The position numbers and the translations under genes are program-made. Below the pieces are notes generated by a model. The model saw nothing but the letters and a program-made list of their open reading frames with translations. It ran no database searches and had not been told where the DNA came from. Shown piece by piece: positions 62,562 through 64,000 of a stretch of DNA of 64,000 nt. The stretch spans positions 1 through 64,000 of the forward strand of contig CAMIIP010000007.1 of the NCBI GenBank assembly GCA_946222285.1, in the 5' to 3' direction. How positions within the stretch are numbered: position 1 is the stretch's first letter; every line of letters begins with the position of its first letter. The stretch is from an uncultured Rothia sp. (GTDB taxonomy: Bacteria; Actinomycetota; Actinomycetes; Actinomycetales; Micrococcaceae).

Positions 62562-63650
62562 ATGCGAATTTATCCCACAGTTTTCACTATAGTTTTCAAG
62601 CGTATGGATGCGGAGCTAGCTCATAAAATTGGCTTTAAAGGTATTCAGCTACTGCGAGTCAGTAAAATATCACGTGTTCTGAGGCCTTGGTTATTGCCTC
62701 ATTCTAGCCTGGCTACCACAGCAATGGGACTTACTTTTCCATCACCTTTCGGTATTGCTGCTGGCTTCGATAAAGAAGGATCCTGCATTAACGCCCTGGC
62801 CGATTTAGGATTTGGTCATGTTGAGGTGGGAACGATTACCGCTCAGGGACAACCGGGAAACCCCAAGCCTCGACTATTCCGTTTGGTCGAGGATCAAGCT
62901 GTTATTAACCGTATGGGTTTTAACAACGATGGCGCCGCTACAGTTGGTCCCAGACTCGCAGCTGCTCGGGCAAATATCGAGCTAGATTTCGCGGGTCAGA
63001 AAGCCCCTACCGCCCCAATTATCGGTGTAAATATTGGAAAGACCAAAATAACTGAACTCGATAATGCTGCCGAAGATTATCGGGCATCTACTAAAATTTT
63101 AGCTCCCCAAGCAGACTACTTAGTAGTAAATGTGAGTTCTCCCAACACGCCGGGTCTGCGATCTTTGCAGGCTATTGAAACTCTTCGGCCTATTCTCGAA
63201 TCAGTTCAACAAGCTATAGAGGAGACTGTTTCTCATAGACATGTTCCGTTGCTTGTTAAAATTGCACCTGACTTAGCGGATTCTGATATCAAAGCTGTTG
63301 CAGATTTGGTAGGGGAGTTGGGGCTTGACGGCATTATTGCTACCAACACTACTATTGCTAGAGAAGATTTAGAGCTTACTGCAGATCAGGAGAAAGTGAA
63401 AGAAATTGGAGCAGGAGGATTATCTGGCAAGCCGCTTAAAGAGCGATCTTTAGAAGTTCTGAGCATGTTACGCCAGCATGTTGGTGAAGAATTGACCATT
63501 ATATCAGTGGGAGGCGTGTCTACAGCGCAGGATGTCTACGAAAGAATCCAAGCAGGTGCCACCCTGGTGCAGGGATATACAGCTTTTCTTTATGAAGGCC
63601 CTCTATGGGCTGCTCGAATTAATAGAGGTTTGAGAAAACTTTTAAAATAA
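62562..63650 (+). CDS. pyrD: Dihydroorotate dehydrogenase (quinone), class 2
   Basis: Membrane-associated flavoenzyme oxidising dihydroorotate to orotate with quinone. It has 362 residues. The N-terminal amphipathic helices (about 1-45) that dock to the membrane mark class 2. FGIAAGFDKEGSCINAL, NRMGFNNDGA, GVNIGKTKIT, NVSSPNTPGLRSLQ (190-203, with the catalytic serine) and ISVGGVSTAQDVYERI follow. It is far from the pyr operon at 19-28 kb. ATG 62562 is used, with AGAGAAAAG upstream. Confidence 0.96.
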   Translation: MRIYPTVFTIVFKRMDAELAHKIGFKGIQLLRVSKISRVLRPWLLPHSSLATTAMGLTFPSPFGIAAGFDKEGSCINALADLGFGHVEVGTITAQGQPGNPKPRLFRLVEDQAVINRMGFNNDGAATVGPRLAAARANIELDFAGQKAPTAPIIGVNIGKTKITELDNAAEDYRASTKILAPQADYLVVNVSSPNTPGLRSLQAIETLRPILESVQQAIEETVSHRHVPLLVKIAPDLADSDIKAVADLVGELGLDGIIATNTTIAREDLELTADQEKVKEIGAGGLSGKPLKERSLEVLSMLRQHVGEELTIISVGGVSTAQDVYERIQAGATLVQGYTAFLYEGPLWAARINRGLRKLLK

Positions 63651-63658
63651 AACAAATT

Positions 63659-63696
63659 ATTAGGGTGGATTCAATCAACGCGAATTCCACCCTAAT
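63659..63696. terminator. Bidirectional terminator between pyrD and the DUF3043 gene
   Basis: ATTAGGGTGG (63659-63668) pairs with CCACCCTAAT (63687-63696), and extra pairs extend inward. It lies between convergent genes, with A/T-rich flanks on both sides. Confidence 0.8.
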
Positions 63697-63717
63697 ATGT
63701 AAGATGCTTCATCTAGT

Positions 63718-64000
63718 TTATTGAGGGCGCTGACCTCGTTTAACCTGAGGTTTAGGAAGACGAAAACGGCGAATCATGATGGCGCGATTGATGGCGTACA
63801 TCGTTGATCCCGGAGCAACTTCACCAAATTTATCGATAAGATGTTTCTTCAGACCTCGCCACATTAGCCACACATCGAGGGCAACAAGCAAGAGAAAGCC
63901 CCACATAATGCTGAGGGTGATGGTTTGTAAATTACTCAGGAACAACCCTCCAACGAAAACAATCAGAATCACAATCATCATGTAGTCGCCTAGATTAAAA
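63718..64000 (-). CDS. DUF3043 membrane protein, N-terminus outside the window
   Basis: The C-terminal 93 residues of a DUF3043 protein. The frame continues past base 64000 (FNLGDY precedes the ATG at 63981), so that ATG is internal and the gene is cut by the window edge. Two hydrophobic segments are visible (MMIVILIVFVGGLFLSN and IMWGFLLLVALDVWLMW), followed by a basic tail with INRAIMIRRFRLPKP. Function is unknown; the family is limited to actinobacteria. Confidence 0.85.
   Translation of the reverse strand, partial: FNLGDYMMIVILIVFVGGLFLSNLQTITLSIMWGFLLLVALDVWLMWRGLKKHLIDKFGEVAPGSTMYAINRAIMIRRFRLPKPQVKRGQRPQ

Noticed and set aside
1..64000. CRISPR array, insertion sequences, tRNA and rRNA genes
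   Set aside because: No spaced direct repeats, transposase-like proteins, tRNA cloverleaves or rRNA sequences were seen on reading either strand.

Overview
The window is a dense, mostly core stretch of chromosome from a Gram-positive actinobacterium. Evidence for this is the actinobacterial integration host factor, the DUF3097 and DUF3043 proteins, the split-motif PriA, a type-2 LeuA, a LytR-CpsA-Psr protein, and the gene orders DUF349-hisS, alaS-ruvX-mltG-aroE-aroC-aroK-aroB-efp-nusB and lepA-hemW-DUF3097-hrcA-dnaJ-rsmE-phoH-ybeY-CNNM-era. Composition is clearly less GC-rich than most actinobacteria, with frequent GTG and TTG starts. A Micrococcaceae member such as Rothia fits best, but this is inference from gene content and order, not a database result. 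I see no tRNA, rRNA, insertion sequence, prophage or CRISPR array, and no gene-free gap longer than 300 bases.

Layout. 1-1.8 kb: ends of two convergent genes and a DUF349 protein on the minus strand. 2-5.2 kb: hisS and aspS, then an unusual 95-base inverted repeat, dtd, rarA, a structured leader and rpsD. 8.3-18.9 kb: DUF948, a small membrane protein, alaS, ruvX, mltG, the shikimate genes aroE, aroC, aroK, aroB, then efp (with its own promoter and a structured leader) and nusB. 19-28 kb: the pyrimidine operon pyrR-pyrB-pyrC-(PH-like membrane protein)-carA-carB-pyrF, with a PyrR-type RNA hairpin that overlaps the pyrR Shine-Dalgarno site. 28-34 kb: mihF, gmk, rpoZ, coaBC, metK, priA. 34.2-36.1 kb: a two-gene minus-strand insert (glycosyltransferase and alpha/beta hydrolase) of different strand composition. 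36.3-44.3 kb: leuS, degV, and the DNA-uptake genes comEA, comEC and a separate ComEC-type metallo-beta-lactamase, then holA. 44.4-45.4 kb: rpsT and a PemK/MazF-like protein, minus strand. 45.5-57.4 kb: lepA, hemW, two minus-strand genes, then hrcA (with a degenerate CIRCE operator), dnaJ, rsmE, phoH, ybeY, a CNNM/CorC protein and era. 57.5-64 kb: an LCP ligase, leuA, recO, uppS, pyrD and a DUF3043 protein cut by the window end.

The genes serve translation (five aminoacyl- or ribosome-linked blocks), nucleotide and aromatic amino acid synthesis, replication and repair, RNA maturation, cell-wall building and DNA uptake. I found no clear new multi-gene system. The most unusual signals are non-coding: the structured efp leader, an exact 25-bp repeat shared by the efp leader and the first bases of the window, the aspS-dtd inverted repeat, the rpsD leader, and an inverted pair of consensus DnaA boxes upstream of the competence genes.
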